Shown piece after piece: positions 1 to 8,664 of a DNA stretch of 64,000 bases (its first letter is position 1; the number at the start of each line of letters is the position of its first letter). The notes beneath the pieces are model-generated. The model worked only from the letters and a program-made list of their open reading frames with translations. It made no database searches and had not been told where the DNA came from. Both the position numbers and the translations under genes were made by a program. The stretch is from Winogradskyella pelagia (GTDB lineage: Bacteria > Bacteroidota > Bacteroidia > Flavobacteriales > Flavobacteriaceae), in assembly GCF_017581965.1 (NCBI RefSeq), contig NZ_JAGEVF010000004.1, forward strand, positions 62,001 to 126,000, read 5' to 3'.

Positions 1-573
1 TATACTGGTATTGAAATTATGGCGGACTATCGCCTAACAAAACGGATTTATTTAGCAGGTGAAATTGGAAATGAAGAGCGTACAATTGAAAATGAAGTAC
101 TTAGTAGTACTGCCAAAGGAAGTTATTTCAAAGGTGGGATAGATATGAACTTTTACAGAAACTGGCTAGATATGCAAAACATGATATATGCCGGTTTTAG
201 AGTTGGTGCAAGTACGTTTAGCCAAACACGAAATAGCTACGATATTTACAATGTGAACAATCAATATTGGGATGAACAATTTTCTATTCAAGAAGCTCAA
301 GAATTCAATGGACTAACGGCAATTTGGGGAGAGCTTATTATTGGTTTAAAAGCAGAATTGTTTACTAATTTCTTTGCAGGAATCAATGCACAACTAAAAA
401 TATTAGTCTCGCAAACATCTCCAGACAATTTTGAAAACCTTTATATTCCAGGGTTTAATAGAACCTATGACAGCGGTAGTTTTGGTTCTGGATTTGGATT
501 CAACCTCTCCTATCTTATCCCAATATTTAAAAAAGATAAGATTATAGTTAAGGATATTGAATCCAATAATTAG
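1..573 (+). CDS. DUF6048-like outer-membrane beta-barrel protein (5' end outside window)
   Basis: The reading frame is open from the first base, so the N-terminus lies upstream of the window. The visible 190 residues alternate aromatic and polar residues as in amphipathic beta strands (for example GYAGFRVGAS-type and GFGFNLSYLIPIF segments) and end in a short charged tail. This resembles the flavobacterial DUF6048 family of predicted outer-membrane proteins, whose function is unknown. The family assignment is from memory of its overall look, not a search. An in-frame Met at position 19 is unlikely to be the true start because coding-like sequence continues before it. Confidence 0.6.
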   Translation, partial: YTGIEIMADYRLTKRIYLAGEIGNEERTIENEVLSSTAKGSYFKGGIDMNFYRNWLDMQNMIYAGFRVGASTFSQTRNSYDIYNVNNQYWDEQFSIQEAQEFNGLTAIWGELIIGLKAELFTNFFAGINAQLKILVSQTSPDNFENLYIPGFNRTYDSGSFGSGFGFNLSYLIPIFKKDKIIVKDIESNN

Positions 574-660
574 GACTATTAAATTATCTACTTTTCTACC
601 ATTTTTTAAATTGATTCTATTAAAATAATTACCTATCTTTTCTATGCTAAAATTCTATGT

Positions 661-1188
661 ATGGAAAAAGAATCCATTGCCAATTTAATTGATGAAAAGT
701 ACAGCGCACTTATAGAGTGGATAGAAAATCATCCTGATGAATTATGGACTCATGGTCCTGAGGGTAAATGGACTACAGGACAGCACGTCCTTCACGTATT
801 ACAAAGCACAATACCGCTAAATAATGCTTTAAGTCTTCCAAAATTTGTTGTGCGCTATAGGTTCGGAAAAGCCAATAGAGCTGTTCGTGAATATGATGCC
901 ATAATTAAAAGATATAAAGAGCGTTTAGAGCAATCTAAAGGAAAAACCTTTAAGGGATCACAGAATATGAAGATACCGACTCTTAGCGATAAACATTACT
1001 TAATAAACAGAATACAAACGGAAAGTAAAAAGCTTCAGTATAAAACAAAGAGAATTTCCGAAAAGAATTTAGACACTTTAGTTTTGCCCCATCCTTTAAT
1101 GGGTAAAATGCCTGTTAGGGAAATCATTATGTGGTCAGCATACCATGTTGAGCATCATTTAGACATCTTAAAAAAGAAATACAGTTAA
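661..1188 (+). CDS. DinB-like four-helix putative metal-dependent protein
   Basis: This 175-residue soluble protein has the DinB/YfiT layout: an N-terminal helix with H42 and H45 (GQHVLHVL) and a C-terminal HVEHH motif at residues 162-166. H45, H162 and H166 are plausible metal ligands. DinB-family proteins are four-helix bundles, some acting as thiol-dependent transferases; the substrate here cannot be read. The family is usually 150-180 residues, so the gene is full length. It stands alone, 87 bp after the previous gene, and shows no operon link. Confidence 0.7.
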   Translation: MEKESIANLIDEKYSALIEWIENHPDELWTHGPEGKWTTGQHVLHVLQSTIPLNNALSLPKFVVRYRFGKANRAVREYDAIIKRYKERLEQSKGKTFKGSQNMKIPTLSDKHYLINRIQTESKKLQYKTKRISEKNLDTLVLPHPLMGKMPVREIIMWSAYHVEHHLDILKKKYS

Positions 1189-1271
1189 TTTAAGTCTAAA
1201 AGGCATTTATTCCCTTTGGAAAACTAATTCATTTATTTTGTGTAACTTAAACATCATAAATTCAATCAACT

Positions 1272-2498
1272 ATGAAGTTCCGTTGCTCAATTTCCCTCAG
1301 TTTCATTTTTTTCTTTCAACTTTTTTTATTTTCCCAAAACGATATAGTTATAGGAAAAATGGATAGCGTAAAGTCCACAATCCTAAATGAAACAAGAAAG
1401 TTAATGATTCATGTCCCTGAAGAAGCCACAAGTGATCTTTATGTAAATAAAAACTTTCCTGTTATATATCTTTTAGATGGTGATGCACACTTCAGGTCTG
1501 TTGTTGGACTTTTAGAACAATTAAGTAATACTTCAATGCCCAACATGATAGTAGTGGCCATACCTAATACAAACAGGAACAGAGATTTGACACCTTCTAA
1601 AGCTGAACCCTCACCACCTATGGTTCCACAAGACTTAGCTGAACAATCTGGAGGAGGCAAGAATTTTATGAATTTTTTAGAGAAGGAGTTATTCCCATAT
1701 ATTGAAAATAAATATCCTACCGCTCCATACCGCCTTTTAATCGGTCATTCATTTGGAGGCCTCTTTGCTATGGACGTCCTCCAAGATAAACCAGAGCTTT
1801 TTAATGGTTATATTTCTATTGACCCCTCGATGTGGTGGGACAACAAAAGGTTATTAACCGCATTTAAAAATTCAAATCTTAAAGGTGCTAAATATCAGAA
1901 CAAATCACTCTATTTAGGCATTGCAAACACCTTGGATTCGGGCATGGATACAACCTCTGTTAGAAAAGTGAAGGGGCCTGAGGTAGCTCATATAAATTCT
2001 ATTTTTGAAACACGAGATTTACTAAAAAACAATTCCTCTTCTGATATTGAATTTAATTATAAATATTACGAAAATGAATCTCATGGTTCGGCTCCTTTAA
2101 TCACCACCTATGATGGTTTAAAACAAATTTTTAAGTTTTATGAATTTGAAGTAAAGTATGAAGATGTTACGACTCCAAATTCAGACGTTGTGAGTAGAAT
2201 GAAGGCGCATTATACTGAGGTTACTCAGACGTTGGGATATGAAAATAAGCCCGATGAATCCATGGTAAATGGCATGGGTTATCAATTAATGCAAATGGGC
2301 AATATGGATTTAGCAGAACAGTTTTTTCAGATGAATATTGATTATTATCCTAAAAGCTTTAACGTTTATGACTCCTACGGAGATTATTGTCTAGCAACAA
2401 AGAATAAGGAAAAAGCAATAAAAAGCTTCGAACAGGCCCTTGCTCTAAAAGAAAACCCTGCTTCAAGAAAAAAACTTGAAGAATTAAAAACAGATTAA
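1272..2498 (+). CDS. Secreted alpha/beta-hydrolase esterase (esterase D/IroE type) with C-terminal TPR
   Basis: A hydrophobic signal peptide (about residues 1-21, ending LFLFSQN) leads into an esterase-D type alpha/beta hydrolase domain (about 25-290). The nucleophile elbow GHSFGG is at 158-163, making Ser160 the predicted nucleophile, and an SHG segment near residue 275 could carry the catalytic His. The last 70 residues contain a TPR-like helix pair (NVYDSYGDYCLATKNKEKAIKSF region). Such proteins hydrolyse siderophore or small acyl esters; the substrate is unknown here. The stop codon abuts the stop codon of the convergent purC with no base between them. A near-consensus TTATTTTG element about 30 bp before the start fits a Bacteroidota promoter. 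Confidence 0.8.
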   Translation: MKFRCSISLSFIFFFQLFLFSQNDIVIGKMDSVKSTILNETRKLMIHVPEEATSDLYVNKNFPVIYLLDGDAHFRSVVGLLEQLSNTSMPNMIVVAIPNTNRNRDLTPSKAEPSPPMVPQDLAEQSGGGKNFMNFLEKELFPYIENKYPTAPYRLLIGHSFGGLFAMDVLQDKPELFNGYISIDPSMWWDNKRLLTAFKNSNLKGAKYQNKSLYLGIANTLDSGMDTTSVRKVKGPEVAHINSIFETRDLLKNNSSSDIEFNYKYYENESHGSAPLITTYDGLKQIFKFYEFEVKYEDVTTPNSDVVSRMKAHYTEVTQTLGYENKPDESMVNGMGYQLMQMGNMDLAEQFFQMNIDYYPKSFNVYDSYGDYCLATKNKEKAIKSFEQALALKENPASRKKLEELKTD

Positions 2499-3449
2499 TT
2501 ATTGATTTAAATAATTGAGGACGTTTTGTTCTATTCTTTTTTGAATCGCCGATACATCAGCTTTTACAAAAGGTTCACCTGTAATGTTTTCGTAGAGTTC
2601 TATATAACGTTCACTTACTGTTTCTATATAGTCATCACTCATAAAAGGCACTGACTGACCGTCTAGACCTTGAAAACCATTAGAGATGAGCCATTGCCTA
2701 ACAAATTCTTTAGAAAGCTGCTTTTGCGCTTCTCCCTTGGCCTGTCGGTCTTTGTATCCATCAGCATAAAAATAGCGTGATGAATCTGGTGTATGGATTT
2801 CGTCAATTAAGACTATTTTGCCATCCTTGGTCTTACCAAACTCATATTTTGTATCCACAAGAATTAAACCTCGCTCTGCCGCTATCTCCGTACCGCGTTG
2901 AAATAATTTTCTGGTATAATCTTCAAGCACCAAGTAATCTTCCTCTGAAACAATACCTCTTTTAAGGATCTCTTCTCGAGAAATATCCTCATCATGATCA
3001 CCTTTTTCTGCTTTAGTGGCAGGCGTAATTATTGGTAGAGGGAACTTATCATTTTCTATCATTCCTTCTGGCATTGTTATCCCACACAACTGTCGCTTAC
3101 CTAGTTTATACTCCCTAGCTGCATGACCAGACAAATAACCACGGATAACCATTTCTACCTTAAAGGGTTCGCAGAGATGCCCAACTGCCACATTTGGATC
3201 TGGAGTAGCCACTAACCAATTTGGAACTAAATCTTCTGTAGCCTTCATCATTTTAGTTGCAATCTGATTGAGGATTTGGCCTTTGTAAGGAATTCCTTTT
3301 GGCATTACTACATCAAAAGCACTAAGCCTATCTGTAGCTACCATAACCAAGATTTCATCGTTGATATTATATACTTCCCTTACCTTTCCTTTGTAAAGAC
3401 TTTTCTGGTTAGGAAATTTAAAATTAGTATCTATTATTGTATTATTCAT
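2499..3449 (-). CDS. purC: Phosphoribosylaminoimidazole-succinocarboxamide synthase (SAICAR synthetase)
   Basis: PurC joins CAIR and aspartate using ATP, a cytoplasmic step of purine synthesis. The 316-residue protein is the longer form of the family. It has the N-terminal nucleotide-binding segment [10 protein letters not shown] (residues 18-27), the conserved LSAFDVVMP stretch, the [11 protein letters not shown] signature, and [12 protein letters not shown] near residues 217-228. It begins 17 bp after phoH on the same strand, so the two are probably co-transcribed. The start MNNTII is followed at once by family-typical sequence. Confidence 0.96.
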   Translation of the reverse strand: MNNTIIDTNFKFPNQKSLYKGKVREVYNINDEILVMVATDRLSAFDVVMPKGIPYKGQILNQIATKMMKATEDLVPNWLVATPDPNVAVGHLCEPFKVEMVIRGYLSGHAAREYKLGKRQLCGITMPEGMIENDKFPLPIITPATKAEKGDHDEDISREEILKRGIVSEEDYLVLEDYTRKLFQRGTEIAAERGLILVDTKYEFGKTKDGKIVLIDEIHTPDSSRYFYADGYKDRQAKGEAQKQLSKEFVRQWLISNGFQGLDGQSVPFMSDDYIETVSERYIELYENITGEPFVKADVSAIQKRIEQNVLNYLNQ

Positions 3450-3466
3450 GAGTAATCTATCTTAGC

Positions 3467-4420
3467 TTAATCCCTATTTTCAATGCTTTTATAGGCCGCA
3501 ATTACCTTTTTTACAAGTTTATGGCGTATAACATCTTTATCATCTAAATACACTATACCAATACCCTCAATATTTTTAAGTACTAATAATGCTTCTTTTA
3601 ATCCGGAGATGGTACGGCGTGGTAAATCTACTTGACCAGGATCGCCTGTCAACAGAAACTTAGCATTTTTACCCATTCTGGTTAAAAACATTTTCATTTG
3701 GGCATGGGTGGTATTCTGGCCTTCATCGAGTATAACAAATGCATTGTCCAGAGTTCGCCCACGCATAAAAGCTAGAGGCGCTATTTGTATAACACCTTTC
3801 TCAATGTAGCTATCTAATTTTTCATGAGGAATCATATCACGTAATGCATCGTATAGAGGCTGCATGTAAGGGTCTAGTTTCTCTTTTAGGTCACCAGGAA
3901 GAAATCCAAGATTTTCCCCTGCCTCTACAGCAGGTCTGGTTAAAATAATGCGCTTTACCTCTTTACTTTTTAAAGCTTGAACGGCCAGTGCAACACCTGT
4001 GTAGGTTTTTCCTGTTCCGGCAGGTCCAATAGCAAAAACCATATCATTTTTACGGATGGTTTCTACCATCTTCCTTTGATTGACCGTTTGGGCTTTTATA
4101 AGTCTGCCACCAACACCATGCACAAGAACATCTCCACTCTTGGCAGATGTAGAATAATCTTCACTGCTATTACTGGTTAAAACACGCTCAATAACATTTT
4201 CATCTAGCTTATTGTAACGTCCAAAATGCTGCATAAGCATCATCATTCGTGTATCGAATTCCTCTAGGAGGTCTTCATCACCATAAGCCTTGATTTTATT
4301 ACCTCTTGCAACAATTTTTAATTTAGGAAAGTACTTTTTTAAAAGTTCAATATTAGCGTTTTGAGCACCAAAAAATTCTTTAGGAGTTATTTCTTCGAGC
4401 TCTAAAATAAGTTCGTTCAA
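3467..4420 (-). CDS. phoH: PhoH family ATPase
   Basis: The 317-residue protein has the PhoH-like (YbeZ type) layout: a variable N-terminal KH-like region (1-100) followed by a P-loop ATPase domain. The Walker A motif GPAGTGKT is at residues 132-139, Walker B is in the FVILDEGQNTT segment, and a sensor segment follows (LLTGDPGQVDLP). PhoH-like ATPases of this class are linked to RNA processing and ribosome maturation; the exact reaction is unresolved. It lies directly upstream of purC on the minus strand and probably heads that operon. A divergent gene starts 109 bp away. Confidence 0.93.
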   Translation of the reverse strand: MNELILELEEITPKEFFGAQNANIELLKKYFPKLKIVARGNKIKAYGDEDLLEEFDTRMMMLMQHFGRYNKLDENVIERVLTSNSSEDYSTSAKSGDVLVHGVGGRLIKAQTVNQRKMVETIRKNDMVFAIGPAGTGKTYTGVALAVQALKSKEVKRIILTRPAVEAGENLGFLPGDLKEKLDPYMQPLYDALRDMIPHEKLDSYIEKGVIQIAPLAFMRGRTLDNAFVILDEGQNTTHAQMKMFLTRMGKNAKFLLTGDPGQVDLPRRTISGLKEALLVLKNIEGIGIVYLDDKDVIRHKLVKKVIAAYKSIENRD

Positions 4421-4460
4421 AAGGCTGTTTGATTTAGTGTGTTAATCTGTTTTCTTTTCT

Positions 4461-4468
4461 TAGTTTTG
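4461..4468 (+). promoter_or_regulatory. Bacteroidota-type -7 element (TAGTTTTG)
   Basis: This is a perfect match to TAnnTTTG, 61 bp before the ATG of the SAM-hydrolysing protein. No well-spaced upstream TTG was found (the nearest TTTG is about 29 bp away), so the promoter call is tentative. Confidence 0.4.
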
Positions 4469-4529
4469 TGAATCAAATCTAACAATTTTACAACGAGGAT
4501 TCTAGAAAAAATTATCAACAATAAAACCT

Positions 4530-5366
4530 ATGGCAATAATCACTTTAACAACTGATTTTGGCGAAAAAGATCATTTCGCAGGTGCCATCAAAGGGGCAAT
4601 TTACAGTCAGTTGTCCGATATTAGAATTGTTGATATATCGCACTCCGTTTCTCCTTTTAACATCTCTGAGGCCGCTTATATTATTTTAAATGCCTACAGC
4701 AGTTTTCCTAAAGGGACTATTCATATTATCGGTATTGACTCCGAGTTAAATCCTGATAATAAGCATATTGCCGTTAAATTAGATGAGCATTACTTTATAT
4801 GTGCTAACAATGGTATTATGAGTATGCTATGTTCTGAAATTGCCCCAGAAAAAATAGTGGAGATTAACATTCACGACAAAATAGAAACGAGTTTTCCTGT
4901 TCTAGATGTATTTGTTAAGGTAGCTTGCCATGTCGCAAGAGGTGGTACGCTTGAGGTCATTGGTAAAGTTATCAACAACATAAAGCCAATTAAAAATTTA
5001 GTGCCTTTTGTTAATGATGAAAAAAATCAAATTATAGGCACCGTTATTTACATAGATAATTACGGTAATGTAATTACCAACATTAAGCGAAAGTTTTTTG
5101 AAGGAGTGCATAAAACGAGGCCTTATGAGATTTCGGCAAGAAACCATAAATTCAATAAAATCCATACAAAATATAGCGATATCGTAAATTTTGAAATTGA
5201 GGAATCTAAACGAAATGACGAAGGAAAAGGTTTGGTAGTCTTTAACTCGTCTGGCTATTTAGAAATTGCCGTTTACAAAAGCAATTGCAATACAGTTGGA
5301 AGTGCTTCAACCTTAATGGGCTTAAAAACTATGGATACAGTAACTGTTAACTTTTTGAAATCCTAA
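4530..5366 (+). CDS. S-adenosyl-L-methionine hydrolase / hydroxide adenosyltransferase (DUF62 family)
   Basis: The 278-residue protein begins with the family hallmark ITLTTDFGEKDHFAGAIKG (residues 3-21; D9 is the predicted SAM-binding Asp). It continues with the alternating alpha/beta N-terminal domain (IVDISHSVSPFNISEAAY) and a C-terminal beta-barrel with the IYIDNYGNVITNI signature near residues 175-187. Known homologues attack SAM with hydroxide, giving adenosine and methionine. Length is normal and no key motif looks missing. It may be co-transcribed with the next gene, 4 bp downstream. Confidence 0.9.
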   Translation: MAIITLTTDFGEKDHFAGAIKGAIYSQLSDIRIVDISHSVSPFNISEAAYIILNAYSSFPKGTIHIIGIDSELNPDNKHIAVKLDEHYFICANNGIMSMLCSEIAPEKIVEINIHDKIETSFPVLDVFVKVACHVARGGTLEVIGKVINNIKPIKNLVPFVNDEKNQIIGTVIYIDNYGNVITNIKRKFFEGVHKTRPYEISARNHKFNKIHTKYSDIVNFEIEESKRNDEGKGLVVFNSSGYLEIAVYKSNCNTVGSASTLMGLKTMDTVTVNFLKS

Positions 5367-5370
5367 AATT

Positions 5371-5667
5371 GTGTTTGTACGTATAGTTAAAATGACATTT
5401 CACCCTTCTAATATCGAAACGTTTAAAACGAATTTTGATAAAAATAAAGACGCTATTAGAAGTTTTAACGGTTGTTCTTTTCTAGAATTATATCGCGACA
5501 AGCACAATACCAATATTTATTTTACGTATAGTTACTGGGAATCTGAAGAAGCCTTAGAATCTTATAGAACATCCGGATTGTTTAAATCGGTTTGGTCTAA
5601 AACCAAACCTTTATTTGCGGCCAAGCCAGAAGCTTGGAGTGTAGATAAAGTTGTATCCTTGCAATAA
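5371..5667 (+). CDS. Small ABM-like (antibiotic biosynthesis monooxygenase fold) protein
   Basis: This 98-residue protein has the dimeric alpha/beta-barrel pattern of the ABM family: FVRIVKMTFHP at the start, then a helix, then GCSFLELYRD, then a YSYWESEEALESYR segment. Such proteins include small monooxygenases, haem-degrading enzymes and proteins of unknown role. The start codon is GTG, chosen because the conserved first strand begins at once and no ATG lies between it and the upstream stop 4 bp away. It sits tightly behind the SAM-hydrolysing protein and probably shares its mRNA. Confidence 0.75.
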   Translation: MFVRIVKMTFHPSNIETFKTNFDKNKDAIRSFNGCSFLELYRDKHNTNIYFTYSYWESEEALESYRTSGLFKSVWSKTKPLFAAKPEAWSVDKVVSLQ

Positions 5668-5700
5668 CAGATTGCCGATGATTAATTAAACGTAGATGGC

Positions 5701-6429
5701 ATGCTAGCAATTTTAAAAAAAGAAATAAATACATTTTTTAATTCACCTATCGCCTATCTTGTTATTGGCATATTTTTATTATTAAATGGTTTGTTCCTTT
5801 GGATATTTAAAGGCGAATTCAATATTTTCGTCTCTGGTGTGGCAAGCCTTCAAAACTACTTTATACTTGCCCCATGGGTATTATTATTCTTAGTTCCGGC
5901 AGTTACCATGCGCAGCTTTAGTGACGAAAAGAAACAAGGAACTTTGGAGTTATTACTAACCAAACCTCTTTCCTATACTCAAATAGTTTTAGGAAAGTAT
6001 TTTGGAGCCTTTGGTTTGGTATTAATTGCCATTATACCAACACTATTGTATATCTATACTTTGGGTAATCTAAGTATAGACAACTTATCACTTGATTATG
6101 GCAGTATTTTAGGCTCTTATATTGGACTCGTTTTTCTAATTGGTGCATACGTAGCTATTGGGATATTTGCTTCAGCATTAACAGACAACCAGATTGTTGC
6201 ATTTATAACCTCTGTTTTTATCTGTTTTTTCTTCTATTTTGGTTTTGAAGGTCTTTCGCAATTCGTCATTTTTGGCAATGTTTTAGCTTTAGAACATTTG
6301 GGAATGTCATCTCATTTTAATAGCATGGCCAGAGGTGTTTTAGATTCGCGAGATATACTGTACTTTATAAGTATCACCGCTGCCTTTGTACTGTTTACTA
6401 TTTTCAAAATAAAAAACAGTAGAGTATGA
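5701..6429 (+). CDS. gldF: Gliding motility ABC transporter permease GldF
   Basis: The 242-residue integral membrane protein has about six hydrophobic segments and the ABC-2 permease hallmark MRSFSDEKKQGTLELLLTKP (near residues 80-100). The N-terminus (MLAILKKEINTFFNSPIAYLV) is typical of GldF. In Flavobacterium, GldA, GldF and GldG form an ABC transporter needed for gliding; gldA is not in this window. The gene overlaps the next by 4 bp (ATGA), and gldG follows shortly, supporting the call. Confidence 0.92.
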   Translation: MLAILKKEINTFFNSPIAYLVIGIFLLLNGLFLWIFKGEFNIFVSGVASLQNYFILAPWVLLFLVPAVTMRSFSDEKKQGTLELLLTKPLSYTQIVLGKYFGAFGLVLIAIIPTLLYIYTLGNLSIDNLSLDYGSILGSYIGLVFLIGAYVAIGIFASALTDNQIVAFITSVFICFFFYFGFEGLSQFVIFGNVLALEHLGMSSHFNSMARGVLDSRDILYFISITAAFVLFTIFKIKNSRV

Positions 6430-6923
6430 TTATAACCCCTTCACTTATCGTTTTTTTAATAATAGTATTTATAGCATTATTCTTGTTTTTAAATACCATA
6501 GACCGACGAAAATGGTTAACTGGCATCATTGCTTTATTGCTAACACCGATTGCCTACTTCTATGTGTTTTATCCTTTTATTAATATTATTAGTAATTACC
6601 ATCACCAGAAATATTTTAACAGTGAATTATGGGTTGACAATCCCTCACTACGTTATGAAATTATGGATCATATGATTACATCAGACACATTAATAGGACT
6701 TACTAAAAGAGATTTAGAAAATCGATTAGGAACCTACGAATGGCTATCGTGGAATGATGTAAAAAAGCAACATGATAGTACCAAATGGAATTACGGATTA
6801 GGAATAGAACCTGGTGCTTTTAATAAAAAGAAGGAGTGTATAGAAATTATTTTCAAGAACAACACGGTAGCAACTGTAGTACCTTATCAAGAGATTATTA
6901 ATTATGACAAAGCTGAAGAATAA
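6426..6923 (+). CDS. Uncharacterised membrane protein inserted between gldF and gldG
   Basis: I do not recognise the family. The 165 residues start with two hydrophobic segments (about 5-23 and 30-55), followed by a soluble part of about 105 residues with the stretch LTKRDLENRLGTYEWLSWN and a strand-rich end (ECIEIIFKNNTVATVVPY). The end is reminiscent of small SmpA/BamE-like folds, but this is only an impression. It overlaps gldF by 4 bp and gldG by 20 bp, so translation is probably coupled and a role linked to the Gld transporter is plausible but unproven. Confidence 0.8.
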   Translation: MIITPSLIVFLIIVFIALFLFLNTIDRRKWLTGIIALLLTPIAYFYVFYPFINIISNYHHQKYFNSELWVDNPSLRYEIMDHMITSDTLIGLTKRDLENRLGTYEWLSWNDVKKQHDSTKWNYGLGIEPGAFNKKKECIEIIFKNNTVATVVPYQEIINYDKAEE

Positions 6924-8577
6924 TCGAGTCATCTATATAGCAGTTGTCATCGTTGGGTTGTTTCTTATCAATTATCTTTCGGAGCTTTTATACTATAGGG
7001 TAGACTTAACAAAGGATAAAAGATATACCCTTTCGGACACCTCAAAATCTATAGTTAAGGACTTAGAGTCTCCTTTAGTCTTGGATATATTTTTAGAAGG
7101 AGACCTTCCTACTGAATTTAAGCTTTTACAATCTCAAGTCAAGGACTTTATAGAGGAATTTCAATTTGTTTCCAATAAGATTTCAGTCAATTATATAGAC
7201 CCATTAGAAGATGAAGAGACCAGAGAACGAAATATCAAAGAATTGACTAATGCTGGCCTTAATCCTTTTATAAATACTGATAAATCAGATGGTAAGATTA
7301 CCCAAAATCTAATCTTCCCATGGGCTTTTGCTAGTTACAAAGATAAAACGGTTAAAATTCCTCTACTAAAGCGGAGTATTACAAAACCACTGGCTGAGCA
7401 GGTAGACAATTCCATAGAAGTTTTAGAATATGCTTTTAGCAATGGATTTGATAAACTCATAAAACCTAAAGCCAAGAAAATTGCAGTACTTAGAGGCAAC
7501 GGTGAACTTGAAGATATTTATCTCGCTGATTTTCTTAAAGCTCTTGGGCCACACTACAATATTGCACCATTTACATTAGATAGTGTTGCAAATAATCCGC
7601 TTAGAACGCTAAAAGATTTAAATCAGTTCGATTTGGTTATTGCGGCCAAACCAACTGAGGCTTTTTCAGAGGAGGAAAAACTAGCATTAGATCAATTTAT
7701 AATTAATGGTGGTAAAAGTTTATGGCTAACAGAGGCCGTAGTAATGGATAAAGACAGTTTGTACAATGATAAAGGAACTACCGTTTCTACACTTAAGGAT
7801 TTAAATCTTAACGACTTTTTCTTTAAATATGGCTTAAGAATTAATCCAAGTTTAGTAAAAGACCTCTACTCCGCCCCAATTATGCTAGCCTTTGGTGAGG
7901 GAAGTCAAGCACAATTACAACCTGTTAAATGGCAATATGCACCCTTAGCATCAGCCAATCCATCGCATCCAATGACCAAAAACCTTGGTTTAGTGAGATA
8001 TGACTTTGCTAGCCCAATCGACACATTAAAGAATACGATTAAAAAAACAGTATTACTTCAAAGCTCTGAGCAGTCAAAACTAGAAGGTGTGCCTAAGGCA
8101 ATAGCACTGTCTACGGTTACCCAGCCACCAGACGAAGCCACTTATAATGCTGGTTCTCAAAACCTAGCAGTACTCCTCGAAGGTAATTTTACTTCCGTCT
8201 ATGACAATAGGGTATTACCATTTAAGATGCCCGGATTTCAAGCTCAAGGAAAAGAAAATAAAATGATTGTTATTTCAGATGGCGATGTGATTAAAAACAA
8301 TGTTATTAAAAACAGACCCCAAGAATTGGGCTTTGATAATATATCAGGGCAAGCATTTGCCAACAAAGAATTTTTACTAAATGCTGTAAGTTATTTATTA
8401 GACGATACCGGACTTATAAACATTAGAGCTAAGGAAATAGACATAGCTTATCTCGATGCTAATAAAATTAAAAATAATAAGACCAAATGGCAGCTCTTAA
8501 ATATAGTCTTACCTTTAGTTTTACTGGGTGTTTTTGGATTGTTATTTCAATACTTAAGACAACGCAAATACAGCTAG
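6904..8577 (+). CDS. gldG: Gliding motility-associated ABC transporter substrate-binding-like protein GldG
   Basis: The 557-residue protein has an N-terminal membrane segment (about 10-28), a large extracytoplasmic region starting with YRVDLTKDKRYTLSDTSK (typical of GldG and DUF4350-like transporter components) and a C-terminal membrane segment (about 530-550) before a basic tail. GldG partners GldF and GldA in the gliding ABC transporter. The start overlaps the preceding gene by 20 bp. Length is normal for GldG. Confidence 0.92.
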   Translation: MTKLKNNRVIYIAVVIVGLFLINYLSELLYYRVDLTKDKRYTLSDTSKSIVKDLESPLVLDIFLEGDLPTEFKLLQSQVKDFIEEFQFVSNKISVNYIDPLEDEETRERNIKELTNAGLNPFINTDKSDGKITQNLIFPWAFASYKDKTVKIPLLKRSITKPLAEQVDNSIEVLEYAFSNGFDKLIKPKAKKIAVLRGNGELEDIYLADFLKALGPHYNIAPFTLDSVANNPLRTLKDLNQFDLVIAAKPTEAFSEEEKLALDQFIINGGKSLWLTEAVVMDKDSLYNDKGTTVSTLKDLNLNDFFFKYGLRINPSLVKDLYSAPIMLAFGEGSQAQLQPVKWQYAPLASANPSHPMTKNLGLVRYDFASPIDTLKNTIKKTVLLQSSEQSKLEGVPKAIALSTVTQPPDEATYNAGSQNLAVLLEGNFTSVYDNRVLPFKMPGFQAQGKENKMIVISDGDVIKNNVIKNRPQELGFDNISGQAFANKEFLLNAVSYLLDDTGLINIRAKEIDIAYLDANKIKNNKTKWQLLNIVLPLVLLGVFGLLFQYLRQRKYS

Positions 8578-8592
8578 ATTTTGTTAATAAGT

Positions 8593-8627
8593 TTGTTTTA
8601 GAAAACCCTCCTATTAAGATATATTTG
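8593..8627 (+). promoter_or_regulatory. Probable dnaN promoter
   Basis: A TATATTTG element (8620-8627) matches TAnnTTTG. A TTG at 8593-8595 lies 24 bp upstream of it, slightly beyond the usual spacing. The dnaN start is 37 bp downstream. The gap after gldG suggests dnaN has its own transcript. Confidence 0.5.
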
Positions 8628-8664
8628 TAGGATAAACCTAAAGTATTAAAGAGGAAAAGTAAAG

